Shown: positions 37,871-46,266 of the stretch, in pieces
Position numbering within the stretch: position 1 is the stretch's first letter
Layout: each line of letters begins with the position of its first letter
NCBI GenBank assembly: GCA_004210455.1
Contig: SEFA01000050.1
Coordinates: 1 to 46,365, forward strand
DNA length: 46,365 nt
Source: Rubrivivax sp.
GTDB lineage: Bacteria; Pseudomonadota; Gammaproteobacteria; Burkholderiales; Burkholderiaceae_C
Reading direction: 5' to 3'
Position numbers and translations under genes: made by a program
Notes under the pieces: model-generated
The model's input: only the letters and a program-made list of their open reading frames with translations
Databases searched by the model: none
What the model was told of the DNA's origin: nothing

Positions 37871-38115
37871 TGATGCTGCTCCATTCTCAAGAGGGGCGTC
37901 CCGGCAGACCTGATGCCTGGTACCCCGTTCATTGCATTTTGCCTGGAGGCTTGTCGATAAGGGGCAGCGGCGGCAACGAAGCGGAAGCGGACTCTAGGGT
38001 GTGGACCTCGAAGGGTTGTTGCCGACCGCGAATCGGTGATCATGCAGCGCTGAGGACGTATCCCTGGCATACCGAGCAGGGTGCAGACAGTCACCACAAC
38101 ACCAACCGGTCAATC

Positions 38116-38658
38116 ATGCGCAAGTTGATTCCAACAGTCTTCGCAGCCGTGCTGTCAGCGGCGGCATCCGCTCAGCCGACGCCATCCAATCCGACACTTG
38201 CGAAACTCACCGCCGACGATCAGTCAGCGCGATCTGGTGCGATGAAGGACATCGATTGGTCGAAAGTTTCGGTGGAGGACGCCGCGCGACGATCCCAGGT
38301 CCTTGAATTCCTGAAGCAGGGAATGGTTCGAAGCGCAGAGGATTATTGCAATGCGGCCTTGATCTTCCAGCATGGGGACACCGTCGAGGACATTCGCCTC
38401 GCCTACTCGCTCGCGACGACGTCGAGGGCATTGGGCCCCGATGAGCAGCGCTGCAGGTGGCTCAGCGCGGCGGCATGGGATCGATTGTTGATGCGGCTCA
38501 AGAAGCCGCAGTGGTACGGCACGCAGTTCACGAAGTCGCCGACCGGCACATGGGAACTCTATCTGGTCGACGAGACTGCCGTGAATGACAACGACAGGGC
38601 GGAACTCGGAGTGCCACCGCTCGCAACGTCTAGAGCTCGCGCTGCGGGCTTGAAATAG
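38116..38658 (+). CDS. Exported protein, DUF6624-like
   Basis: 180 aa with a signal peptide (MRKLIPTVFAAVLSAAASAQ). The body has ALIFQHGDTVEDIRLAYSLA, SAAAWDRLLMRLKKPQWYGTQF, where the KPQxYGTQ ending of a helical domain recalls DUF6624 proteins. Role unknown. The 245-bp gap upstream holds no supported gene. Confidence 0.7.
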   Translation: MRKLIPTVFAAVLSAAASAQPTPSNPTLAKLTADDQSARSGAMKDIDWSKVSVEDAARRSQVLEFLKQGMVRSAEDYCNAALIFQHGDTVEDIRLAYSLATTSRALGPDEQRCRWLSAAAWDRLLMRLKKPQWYGTQFTKSPTGTWELYLVDETAVNDNDRAELGVPPLATSRARAAGLK

Positions 38659-38749
38659 AAGACTGCCTTCACGGCTTCAAAACAGAGACGTTTCGACTCT
38701 TGTCGTGGCTGCATCGCAGCGAACGCAGACTTTCAAGCGCAAGGCGGGC

Positions 38750-39058
38750 ATGATCGAGGTGGTCGTGCTGCTTGAACCGTGGATGGAACACGGCGGAAGC
38801 AGAAGTAGCATCTGTTCCAGGCCTCACCGCATCACGCTCAACGTCCGCTATGACTGGCCCGAATCGGATTGGCAAAAGGTGTATGCCGTCTGTCAGACGA
38901 TGACGGGATGGCAACTAGGTCAAGCCGTTCCCTCCTGGTTTGGCGGTGAAAACGATGCGCCGTACATCGTTGCGTCAGTCGAGCCGTCCGGACTTCGTCT
39001 GGAAGTTTCCGACCTCACCTTGAGACCGGTGGCGGCGCCGCATCGGAACCGGGCGTAA
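38750..39058 (+). CDS. Small hypothetical protein, 102 aa
   Basis: Start at ATG 38750 after AAGGCGG; a GTG at 38705 would add 15 residues. Tryptophan-rich alpha/beta character (YDWPESDWQKVYAVCQTMTGW, PSWFGGENDAPYIVASVEPSG). It is cytoplasmic, with no known family. The general look is that of small orphan or immunity-type proteins, but no toxin is adjacent. Confidence 0.5.
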   Translation: MIEVVVLLEPWMEHGGSRSSICSRPHRITLNVRYDWPESDWQKVYAVCQTMTGWQLGQAVPSWFGGENDAPYIVASVEPSGLRLEVSDLTLRPVAAPHRNRA

Positions 39059-39149
39059 CAGCCCGGCCCGCAGGCGTCGCATACGATGGGGCGATCCCTT
39101 CATCGGCAAAGCCCCATCCCATGCGTCGCCTCGGCATCACGATCCGCCC

Positions 39150-40565
39150 ATGACCCCGATCCAGCAATGGCGCGCCACGCGCAACCTGCGCCTGCTGCTG
39201 CAGACGATCCGCGACCTGGTGGTCTCCATGTGGCCGCCGTTGCTGCTCGGCGGCGGTCTGCTGATCGCGGCCTACTGGTGGCTGGATCCGCAACCGCCGC
39301 GCCAGGTGCGCCTGGCCACCGGCCCGGCCGGCAGCGCCTACGCCGGCTTCGGCGAGGGCTACGCGAAAGCGCTGGCACGCGAGGGCATCCAGGTGCAGCT
39401 CATCGGCAGCGAAGGCGCGCAGGACGATCTTTCCCATCTGCGCGCGGGCACCGCCGACGTGGGCTTCGTCCGCGGCGGCATGGCCGATCCGGCGGCCGAT
39501 ACCGAGTCCGGCATCGTCTCGCTGGGCAGCCTGTTCTATGAGCCGATCTGGATCTTCTATCGGCGCGATCTCGGCATCGCACGCCGCCAGCGCAGCGGCG
39601 AACTGCAGAGCCTGACCCAGCTGCGCGGCCTGCGCGTCAACGTGGACCAGGACGGCAGCGGCGTCCCGCAGATCGTCGAGAAGCTGCTGGCGCTGAACCA
39701 GTTGAAGCCAACCGATCTGCGGTTGTCGAATCTGGCGCCCGACGCCGCCGGCGCGGCGCTGCGCGAGGGCCGGCTGGACGCCGCGGTGCTGATCTCGGCG
39801 CCGCAAGCCGGCCTGATCCGCGCGCTGCTGCGCGATCCGGCCGTCGCGCTGATGGCCTTCGAGCAGAACGAGGCCTATTCGCGCCACCTGCCCTTCCTGT
39901 CCACCGTGACGCTGCCGCGCGGCGTGGTGGACCTGGCGGCCGACGTGCCGCCGCACGACGTGCCGCTGCTGGCCACCACCACCGCGCTCCTCGCGCGCGA
40001 GCAGACGCATCCCGCGCTGCGCCAGCTGTTCGCGCAGGCGGCGCTGGGCCAGCACAGCGGGGCCGGCTGGTTCAACGGCGCGCGCGACTTCCCCAACACC
40101 CGCACCAGCGAACTGCCGGTCAGCGCCGAAGGCGATCGCGCGATCAACGGCACGCCGCCCGCCTGGGCGCGCTACCTGCCCTTCTGGGCCGGCAATCTGC
40201 TGGAACGCATGTGGCTCGTGGTCGGCGGCCTGCTGGTGCTGATGCTGCCGCTGTCGCGCGTGGTGCCGCCGCTCTACACCTTCCGCGTGCGCTCGCGTGT
40301 GTTCCGCTGGTACGCACGGCTGCGCGAGGTGGAAGCCAAACTGGAAACCGGCAGCGGCGAGCGCGAAGCCCTGCTCGACGAGCTGGACGAACTGGACCGC
40401 GTCACCCACCGCATCGCCGTGCCGCTGTCGTATGCCGAAGAGCTCTACGCGCTGCGCAACAACATCCATGCGGTGCGCAAGCGGCTGCTGGCGCAGCGTT
40501 CGCAGCCGACGGACGGAGCGACGAACAGACCGTCGAACGGACCGACGGGCGGACCGGGCGCCTGA
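39150..40565 (+). CDS. TAXI family TRAP-type solute-binding protein, membrane-anchored
   Basis: 471 aa. One N-terminal helix (PPLLLGGGLLIAAYWWL), a binding domain starting VRLATGPAGSAYAGFGEGYAKAL (TAXI signature) with GTADVGFVRGGMADP and LRGLRVNVDQDGSGVP, then a second helix near 350-370 (MWLVVGGLLVLMLPL) and a charged cytoplasmic tail. The last 20 residues are low-complexity (PTDGATNRPSNGPTGG), encoded by imperfect GACGGA-like repeats. No TRAP permease is adjacent. The tail suggests a sensory or scaffold role rather than free transport. Confidence 0.88.
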   Translation: MTPIQQWRATRNLRLLLQTIRDLVVSMWPPLLLGGGLLIAAYWWLDPQPPRQVRLATGPAGSAYAGFGEGYAKALAREGIQVQLIGSEGAQDDLSHLRAGTADVGFVRGGMADPAADTESGIVSLGSLFYEPIWIFYRRDLGIARRQRSGELQSLTQLRGLRVNVDQDGSGVPQIVEKLLALNQLKPTDLRLSNLAPDAAGAALREGRLDAAVLISAPQAGLIRALLRDPAVALMAFEQNEAYSRHLPFLSTVTLPRGVVDLAADVPPHDVPLLATTTALLAREQTHPALRQLFAQAALGQHSGAGWFNGARDFPNTRTSELPVSAEGDRAINGTPPAWARYLPFWAGNLLERMWLVVGGLLVLMLPLSRVVPPLYTFRVRSRVFRWYARLREVEAKLETGSGEREALLDELDELDRVTHRIAVPLSYAEELYALRNNIHAVRKRLLAQRSQPTDGATNRPSNGPTGGPGA

Positions 40566-40668
40566 TCAATGGGCCGCGCGACGGCTTGCAGATCGCCCGC
40601 CGAATCTGCGCTTCGTCGCCCTGCCCTTGCCGACGTTGGAGAGACGCAGGAGAGTCGACGCTTTCGAC

Positions 40669-42267
40669 ATGAAAGCACGCATGGATCTGCGCACTTGTTT
40701 CGGCATTGCCGCCCTGGCCCTCAGTCCGCTGGTCGGAATGGCGAATGTCCGAGTCGCCGAAGGCGAACTGGCCGGTGCAACGGCCGGCAAAGTCGAATCG
40801 TTCAAGGGCGTGCCGTTCGCCGCGCCTCCGATCGGCGACTTGCGCTGGCGCGCTCCGCAACCGGCACCCGCTTGGCACGGCGTGCGGGATGCCACGCGTT
40901 TCGGGCCCGCCTGCATGCAGGGCGGCAATCCGTGGCCGATCGGAACTCCGGTGGAGGCGCAGAGCGAGGATTGCCTCCATCTCAACGTGTGGCGGCCCTC
41001 AGGCGTCGCGGCCACCGCCCGTCTGCCGGTGATGGTCTGGATCCCCGGCGGCGGCTGGACGGACGGCTCCGGCTCGGCGCCCTTGTACGACGGCAGCCGA
41101 CTGGCGCAGCGTGGCGTCATCGTCGTGACGATCAACTATCGCCTCGGCGCGTTCGGCTTCCTCGCCCATGAAGCGCTGTCTCAGGAAAGCGCGCAGGCGA
41201 CCTCCGGCAACTTCGGCTTGCGCGATCAGGTCGCGGCGCTCCGCTGGGTGCGCGACAACATCGGGGCGTTCGGCGGCGACTCGGCAAACGTCACCATATT
41301 CGGCCAGTCCGCAGGCGCGATGTCGGCCAATCTCCTGAGCGTATCGCCACCGGCGCGCGGGCTGTTTCGACGGGTGATCGGCCAGAGCGGCGCGGTCTTC
41401 ATCCCGCCCGCGATGGCGGGCGGCGATGCGTTCTGCCTGAAAGGCGCGCAGGCCGAAGGCGCGCGATTCGCGCAGGCGCTGAACGCACCGACCCTCGAGT
41501 CGCTTCGCCAAGTGTCCGCGGCGGCCATCGTCGAGGCACAGCGACGTTTCTCCTTCCACTTCATCCTCGACAACGAGATGCTGCCGCAGGAGCCGTGGGC
41601 CGTTTATGCCGCAGGCCGCCAGGCGCCGGCCGACATGCTGATCGGCTGGAATGCCGACGAGAGCCAGCTCTTCATCGGCGACCAGCTTGTGACGGCCGCG
41701 ACGCTGGAGAAGGGCATCGCCGAGATGATCGGTGAGTTCCCCGTGTCGCTGCGCCCCTGGTACCACGCCACAACCGACGTCGAGGCGCGCGCCGCGCGGG
41801 CCGCGTTCGAAGGCGACCTGCGCATGGGCTATGACACCTGGACATGGATGCGCTTGCAGGCCAGCACGGGCCGGGGCCGCGTGTTTGCCTACCGCTTCAA
41901 TCAGCAGCCGCCGGCTCGACCAGGCTCGCCGTGGTTCGGCCTGGGTGCGGCGCATGGCGCCGAATTGCCTTATGTGTTCGATGCACTCGCCATTCCAGGC
42001 TGGGCGTCGAGCCGCCCCGATCAGCGACTCGCCCACGTCATGGCGGATTACTGGACCCACTTCGCCAAGACCGGCGATCCCAACGGCGCCGGCTTGCCGA
42101 ATTGGCCGCGCTACGCCCCCGGTGCGACCGGTCGTCCGCCGCAGGTGATGCTCCTCGGTCCGAAGATTCAGCCGGCGCCGGAGGCCGGCACGGGCCCCTT
42201 GCAGGCCATGGATGATCTGTTTCAAGCCGTGCGCGGCAAGGATGCGGCGTCAGCGTCTGTTCGGTAG
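40669..42267 (+). CDS. Secreted type B carboxylesterase
   Basis: 532 aa with a signal peptide (about 1-26, ending GMANV). Family signatures: FKGVPFAAPPIGDLRWRAPQ, EDCLHLNVWRP, VMVWIPGGGW (oxyanion hole) and nucleophile S214 in FGQSAGAMSANLL. GAAHGAELPYVFD supplies the His near the C-terminal third. It hydrolyses carboxylic esters; the substrate is unknown. An ATG 12 bp later is an alternative start. Confidence 0.93.
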   Translation: MKARMDLRTCFGIAALALSPLVGMANVRVAEGELAGATAGKVESFKGVPFAAPPIGDLRWRAPQPAPAWHGVRDATRFGPACMQGGNPWPIGTPVEAQSEDCLHLNVWRPSGVAATARLPVMVWIPGGGWTDGSGSAPLYDGSRLAQRGVIVVTINYRLGAFGFLAHEALSQESAQATSGNFGLRDQVAALRWVRDNIGAFGGDSANVTIFGQSAGAMSANLLSVSPPARGLFRRVIGQSGAVFIPPAMAGGDAFCLKGAQAEGARFAQALNAPTLESLRQVSAAAIVEAQRRFSFHFILDNEMLPQEPWAVYAAGRQAPADMLIGWNADESQLFIGDQLVTAATLEKGIAEMIGEFPVSLRPWYHATTDVEARAARAAFEGDLRMGYDTWTWMRLQASTGRGRVFAYRFNQQPPARPGSPWFGLGAAHGAELPYVFDALAIPGWASSRPDQRLAHVMADYWTHFAKTGDPNGAGLPNWPRYAPGATGRPPQVMLLGPKIQPAPEAGTGPLQAMDDLFQAVRGKDAASASVR

Positions 42268-42277
42268 GCCACACCCC

Positions 42278-42302
42278 TCACTGTCGAGTTTTTTTACAGT
42301 GA
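42278..42302. promoter_or_regulatory. Inverted repeat, possible enhancer site for the PEP-CTERM gene
   Basis: Perfect arms TCACTGT and ACAGTGA are separated by 11 nt (CGAGTTTTTTT). The T-run is inside the loop, not after the stem, so a terminator is unlikely. It is about 120 bp upstream of the predicted sigma-54 start, a typical spot for an activator site. Confidence 0.45.
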
Positions 42303-42396
42303 GCGCGCCGGGCTGACCCCTCTCGTCAAGTTAGGGATTGCAAATGCGGCCCAACCCCTTTGATCGACCATCGTTTTTTTGTGTTTCCATGAAAAG

Positions 42397-42411
42397 TGGC
42401 ACAAAAAATGC
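42397..42411 (+). promoter_or_regulatory. Sigma-54 (-24/-12) promoter of the PEP-CTERM gene
   Basis: TGGCACAAAAAATGC fits the TGGCAC-N5-TTGC consensus with invariant GG and GC separated by exactly 10 nt. It is 30 bp before the start codon. Sigma-54 promoters with the PrsK/PrsR system are known to drive PEP-CTERM genes in related bacteria. Confidence 0.7.
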
Positions 42412-42441
42412 TGTCTTGATGATTTTCCAAGGAGAGTCGTC

Positions 42442-42948
42442 ATGCAAAGAAAAAGTCGCACGTTCGGACAGGCACTTGCCGGCTTCCTGGCCGGTGCCGC
42501 GTTGTTGATGGCGGGTGGATCCGCCAACGCCGATGTGGTCTACAGCTTCACTGCCAATTCTTCGTACAGCGGGTTTGGCACGGGAGCGTTCAGCTTCACG
42601 GTGCCGACGTTCATTTCCACCCCGGACTACATCCCGCTGGCGAGTCTTGACTCGTGCACGACCTCGCTGGGCACCTGCGGTTCCCCGCAAGGCTTCCTGT
42701 CCATGTCCGGATACGACACGGTGGGCTTCAGGCCGAATGAGTTCTCGACGGTCTACTACTACTTCGACGCTGGCGTGTTTTCCCAGTTCGGCACCTTCGA
42801 GACGGTCCTGTTCGGAACCGAACAACACGGCACGTTGACGATCACCTCCGTGGATGCCCAGGACGTGCCCGAGCCTGCGAGCATCGCGCTGGCCGCGATC
42901 GCCCTGTGCGCCGTGGGTGCCGCTCGTCGCCGAGGCGCGAAGCAATGA
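42442..42948 (+). CDS. PEP-CTERM sorting domain protein
   Basis: 168 aa with AAGGAG before the ATG. N-terminal signal peptide (ALAGFLAGAALLMAGGSANA), a Ser/Thr/aromatic-rich beta mature region with a disulfide-capable pair (SCTTSLGTCG), then VPEPASIALAAIALCAVGAA and RRR: the Pro-Glu-Pro motif, membrane helix and basic tail recognised by exosortase (EpsH/XrtA). Such proteins are linked to exopolysaccharide and floc formation. No exosortase gene is in the window. Confidence 0.93.
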   Translation: MQRKSRTFGQALAGFLAGAALLMAGGSANADVVYSFTANSSYSGFGTGAFSFTVPTFISTPDYIPLASLDSCTTSLGTCGSPQGFLSMSGYDTVGFRPNEFSTVYYYFDAGVFSQFGTFETVLFGTEQHGTLTITSVDAQDVPEPASIALAAIALCAVGAARRRGAKQ

Positions 42949-42978
42949 GCCGTCGTTGATCGAATCGTTGATCGACTG

Positions 42979-43004
42979 AAACCGGCCCTCGTGGCCGGTT
43001 TTTC
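42979..43004 (+). terminator. Intrinsic terminator after the PEP-CTERM gene
   Basis: Arms AAACCGGCC and GGCCGGTTT with a 5-nt loop, followed by TTC, about 30 bp after the stop. The remaining gap to 43216 shows no gene. Confidence 0.85.
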
Positions 43005-43216
43005 ATTGGTGGGGCGTTCAAATACGGGCCGGCCTTTTCGAGGGTCAGGCATTGCCAGCTCGCTTCGAAAGTGCCCGAAACGGAGATCGCCTTCCGGCTG
43101 ATTGCGACAGTTCAAGCCGAGAAATTTGCAGCCCGTCGGCGAGCGGTGGGTTCTGGTCTGCGATTCAGGCAGAGTGCCTGGACCGTTGATTCACCCCGCA
43201 GCCTCTGCGTCGCACC

Positions 43217-44113
43217 ATGGACCTTTCCGGCATGAAACAAGGCGCCGTTGCGCCGCCATCGAGCCTTGCGTTGTGGGTCCAGCGTGTGGGCGCATCCACC
43301 GCAGGTGCCTGGTTCGCCGCCCTGCTGTTCATCGCCCTCCCCTTCGTTGCGGCGAACGTCTGCACGAAACTCTTCATGCCCGACCCGGGTCTGCGGGAGT
43401 GGCGCAATCTGATCAAGGCGCTGGTCCTGGTGGCTGGGTTCTGGGCTTACGTCCGGTACTGGGAACGCCGCCCCGTGCGGGAGCTCTCCGCGTCCGGGGC
43501 TGGCACCGAACTGCTTGCCGGCCTGCTGATCGGTGGTCTGCTCTTCACCTGCGTGGTGGCCATCCTGAGCGTCCTCGGAGCGTATTCGCTGGAGACGGTG
43601 GGAACCCTCGGTGATCTGCGTGCCGTGCTGGTGAGCATGGTGCCGAAGATTGCAGCCGGTGCGGTGATCGAGGAGTTGCTGTTCCGGCTCGTGCTCCTGC
43701 GCTTGCTGGAGCGATCGTTTGGCGTCGCCTGGGCGCTGGCGATTTCCAGTCTTCTCTTTGGTCTGGCCCATCTGGGCAACGCAGGAGCGACGCCATTGAT
43801 CGGGGTCCTGCTCGGGGTGGAACTCGGTCTCCTGTTTGGAGCGGCCTACCTGTTGACCCGGCGCATCTGGTTGTGCACCGCACTGCACTTCGCCTGGAAC
43901 TTCGTGCAGGGTGCGGTGTTCTCCATCGCGGTCTCTGGTCAGGCGGGAGAGTCCTGGCTCCACGGCACACTGAGCGGCCCCACTTGGTTGACCGGCGGCG
44001 CCTTTGGTGCCGAAGGTTCTGTCGTGTCGGTCGTGCTCTGCCTGGCGGCGACAGGCGTCTTGCTGACGCTCGCGCACCGGCGCGGCGGATTCAACAGCAC
44101 GACGACATCGTGA
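43217..44113 (+). CDS. CPBP family intramembrane glutamic protease
   Basis: 298 aa, seven or eight transmembrane helices. Catalytic motifs: EELLFR (E152, E153, R157), FGLAHLGN (F181, H185) and HFAWN (H224, N228). These define the CAAX protease/bacteriocin-processing (CPBP, Abi) family related to Rce1. Its substrate is unknown. An alternative start is the ATG at 43232. Confidence 0.9.
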   Translation: MDLSGMKQGAVAPPSSLALWVQRVGASTAGAWFAALLFIALPFVAANVCTKLFMPDPGLREWRNLIKALVLVAGFWAYVRYWERRPVRELSASGAGTELLAGLLIGGLLFTCVVAILSVLGAYSLETVGTLGDLRAVLVSMVPKIAAGAVIEELLFRLVLLRLLERSFGVAWALAISSLLFGLAHLGNAGATPLIGVLLGVELGLLFGAAYLLTRRIWLCTALHFAWNFVQGAVFSIAVSGQAGESWLHGTLSGPTWLTGGAFGAEGSVVSVVLCLAATGVLLTLAHRRGGFNSTTTS

Positions 44114-44237
44114 TCCCTCCGAGATCGTTCCATCGCCAGGTTGAACAGCTTCCAGTCTGCGGCAGACGCCTCAGCGGGGCCAGAATTCGGCTTCCGTGAG
44201 GCGAGTTCGTCGCCTCACCTCAACCGTGGCTCACCAG

Positions 44238-44684
44238 ATGGCGATTCCCGTCAACATTGGCAAGAGAGGCTTGGTGCAAGCTCTCACCCCTACTTTCCTC
44301 CTGCCGGCCTTGTTCTGTGCTGCGGCTGCTTGGGAAGAGACGCCGTTCGGGCCTCTATCGACCACGACGGCAACACTGGAGGTCATGAGCAAGCGCGGGC
44401 GCACCACTGGCTCCATGTTCCTGTTCGACGAACATCGAGGCCATTGCGCTGCCAACCTCTGTTTCCGACGCGGTCTGGAAGCCCGCGGCGGCGAGACCTT
44501 CACCGTTGAGCGAGACAGCCGCGGCGTTGTGTTTTCCGTTAGCGACCAGCGCGGACAGATTGTTTCTCCTGAAGCCGTGCAGCAGGCGTTTCTGCGCCAC
44601 CTGGCATGGGGCTCGGCTTGGCTGTCGCTATTCGGATTGGGCGTGGCACGCCTCCTGTCCCGGCGACGGTTCTCCGACGAGTAG
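44238..44684 (+). CDS. Small membrane protein, 148 aa
   Basis: Helices at about 12-32 (VQALTPTFLLPALFCAAAAW) and 122-140 (LAWGSAWLSLFGLGVARLL) frame a polar loop with RGHCAANLCFRRGLEARGGE. The topology suggests a membrane-anchored extracytoplasmic domain with a basic cytoplasmic tail. No family recognised. A GTG at 44196 is another possible start. Confidence 0.55.
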   Translation: MAIPVNIGKRGLVQALTPTFLLPALFCAAAAWEETPFGPLSTTTATLEVMSKRGRTTGSMFLFDEHRGHCAANLCFRRGLEARGGETFTVERDSRGVVFSVSDQRGQIVSPEAVQQAFLRHLAWGSAWLSLFGLGVARLLSRRRFSDE

Positions 44685-44776
44685 CTGAGCCCTGCGCTTT
44701 GTCTAAGGTCTGCTCCCATCCTGAAACGCAGGGCTCCTCGCAAGTCTCCTCACAAGATGCCAGCCCTCTATGCAAC

Positions 44777-44802
44777 ACGCCCGTCGCAAGCCGGGCGTTT
44801 TG
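44777..44802 (+). terminator. Intrinsic terminator
   Basis: Arms ACGCCCG and CGGGCGT around an 8-nt loop followed by TTTTG. It serves the plus-strand membrane-protein gene ending at 44684. Confidence 0.65.
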
Positions 44803-44805
44803 TCG

Positions 44806-44904
44806 GAAGGCGATGGATACGGCGTCAGCCGACGGATCCCGCCATCGGCACAGCAGAGGCCTCAGTCCTCACAGCGCGTATGCGATCTGGCTGCCGTCGG
44901 CCGA
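44806..44904. repeat. Direct repeat, copy 1 (99 bp)
   Basis: Identical at 95 of 99 positions, without gaps, to 46267-46365. It spans the last codons of the small exported protein gene and its downstream region. The second copy runs to the window edge, so the full repeat is longer than seen. Confidence 0.9.
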
Positions 44905-45120
44905 GCTGTCGCGGCGACCGGTGATGTAGACCGTCGGCAGCTGCTCGCGCTTCACGGAGATGACGACCGGATCCAGCGTCACGATGGACGCGCGCATCTC
45001 GCGCTTGGCCTCGGCGTGCACCAGGCCCAGACCAAGCATCACCGTGGCCACGGCGCCGATGGCGATGGCCTTGACGGTCATGGACGTGGCGGAAGCGAGT
45101 TGGATGCGGCTGGCGGTCAT
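44869..45120 (-). CDS. Small exported protein, 83 aa, copy 1
   Basis: AGGAG precedes the ATG. A long N-terminal signal or anchor (MTVKAIAIGAVATVMLGLGLVHAEA) is followed by a short mature part ASIVTLDPVVISVKREQLP and VYITGRR. Function unknown; such short exported proteins occur widely in Burkholderiales. A second, partial copy of the gene is at the right window edge. Confidence 0.75.
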   Translation of the reverse strand: MTASRIQLASATSMTVKAIAIGAVATVMLGLGLVHAEAKREMRASIVTLDPVVISVKREQLPTVYITGRRDSSADGSQIAYAL

Positions 45121-45271
45121 GTCGTTCTCCTGAGGGCGTCTGCTGTGTCGATGGAGTCAGTGTCGTCATCGGACCTGCGCTCCTCCAGCCCCTCGCGACG
45201 AAGCAGCAGCGCTTCGGCGTGAAATGCTGATGCGCCGGACGAGCGGATGCGGCTCTTCTGCGAAACTGGCT

Positions 45272-45568
45272 ATGGTCATGAAGCTTCTCTTCGTCGTGGA
45301 GCACGCCTTTCAAATCACTGGACGGGGCTGCGTTCTCGCGCCCGGACCGGCCGCAGCGAATGGCGGTCCAGTGGTGAAAGTTGGCTCGGCAATTCGACTT
45401 GAGTTTGGCGATGGATCGGTGCGTGACACACATGTCAAAGGGATCGAGATGCTCAACTATGGCTCGCGTCCCCGGCCCGCAGTCCTCACGGTGCCAATCC
45501 TCCTTCCGAACGACCTGAAGAAGGACGACGTTCCTCCCGGAACTCGGGTCTTCCTTCTCCCGGACTGA
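45272..45568 (+). CDS. Small protein resembling EF-Tu domain 2
   Basis: 98 aa from ATG 45272 (or 96 from 45278). The pattern VVEHAFQITGRGCVLAPG, VKVGSAIRLEFGDGS, THVKGIEML and VPPGTRVFLL reads like domain 2 of translational GTPases (F-I-GRG-V--G, KVGD, VKGIEM, PAGTxVxL) standing alone. No GTPase domain is present. Its function is unknown. It is only 39 bp before the hydrolase gene and probably co-transcribed. Confidence 0.7.
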   Translation: MVMKLLFVVEHAFQITGRGCVLAPGPAAANGGPVVKVGSAIRLEFGDGSVRDTHVKGIEMLNYGSRPRPAVLTVPILLPNDLKKDDVPPGTRVFLLPD

Positions 45569-45607
45569 CTGCCGCTCCCGACCTGAACCGATCCACCCAA
45601 CTCACAC

Positions 45608-46222
45608 ATGTCCCAAGCTTCATTCCTGTTTCTGCCCGGCCTCACCGGTGACGGAAACTTCTGGCGCCCGGTCGCGGAGCATTTGACCGGATCCGGCGCC
45701 CGGTCCTTCGTGAGTTATCCGGGACTTGGCGCTCAGCCTGCCTCTCCTTCGGTGAACAGTCCTGCCGATTTGCTGACGCTGGCGGAGACAAGATTGCTGG
45801 AGCTCGACGGCTCCGTCGTGGTGGTCGCGCAGTCGATGGGCGGCATTCTGGGCGTGCAACTCGCCCATCGTCATCCGGAGCGCATTTCTCGGCTCGTCCT
45901 TGTCGCGACCTCGGGGGGTTTCGACGTCCAGCGTCACGGCGCAGTCGACTGGCGAGACGACTTCGTCGAGCGGTTTCCGAGAACGCCGCGTTGGGCGCTT
46001 GACCCCGGCCCGGACCTCACGTCGGCGTTGAAGGGGTTGCGCATGCCCGTGCTGTTGATCTGGGGAGACCGCGATGAGATCAGTCCACCGGCCGCCGGCG
46101 AGCATCTGGCGTCGTTGATTCCGCAAGCGACGATGCAGGTCGTGCCCGAGGGCGATCACGGATTGGCGGGTCAGTTTCCCGATCAGGTCGCCGCGCTGAT
46201 CGACGATTTCTTGGTGGCATAG
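45608..46222 (+). CDS. Alpha/beta hydrolase
   Basis: 204 aa. FLPGLTGDGNFW (oxyanion region), nucleophile S76 in VVAQSMGGILG, acidic residue in LIWGDRDE (D154/D156) and H184 in EGDHGLA. There is almost no lid domain, which makes it smaller than usual (250-300 aa). Substrate unknown. Confidence 0.9.
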   Translation: MSQASFLFLPGLTGDGNFWRPVAEHLTGSGARSFVSYPGLGAQPASPSVNSPADLLTLAETRLLELDGSVVVVAQSMGGILGVQLAHRHPERISRLVLVATSGGFDVQRHGAVDWRDDFVERFPRTPRWALDPGPDLTSALKGLRMPVLLIWGDRDEISPPAAGEHLASLIPQATMQVVPEGDHGLAGQFPDQVAALIDDFLVA

Positions 46223-46237
46223 CAGGCACCATGCAAA

Positions 46238-46259
46238 ACGCCCAGCGCGAGCTGGGCGT
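46238..46259 (+). terminator. Hairpin terminator after the alpha/beta hydrolase gene
   Basis: Perfect 9-bp arms ACGCCCAGC and GCTGGGCGT with a 4-nt loop, 16 bp after the stop, followed by CCTGTTTG. The T-run is short. Confidence 0.6.
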
Positions 46260-46266
46260 CCTGTTT

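Noticed and set aside
37861-38097. 78-codon minus-strand ORF upstream of the zinc-ribbon gene
   Set aside because: No ribosome site, no motif, and mixed composition; treated as intergenic.
42278-42302. Intrinsic terminator of the carboxylesterase gene
   Set aside because: The T-run lies in the loop of the inverted repeat rather than after the stem; an activator site fits the position better.
43112-44077. 321-codon minus-strand open frame opposite the CPBP protease gene
   Set aside because: The plus strand carries all three CPBP catalytic motifs; the minus frame is Gln/Arg/His-rich noise.
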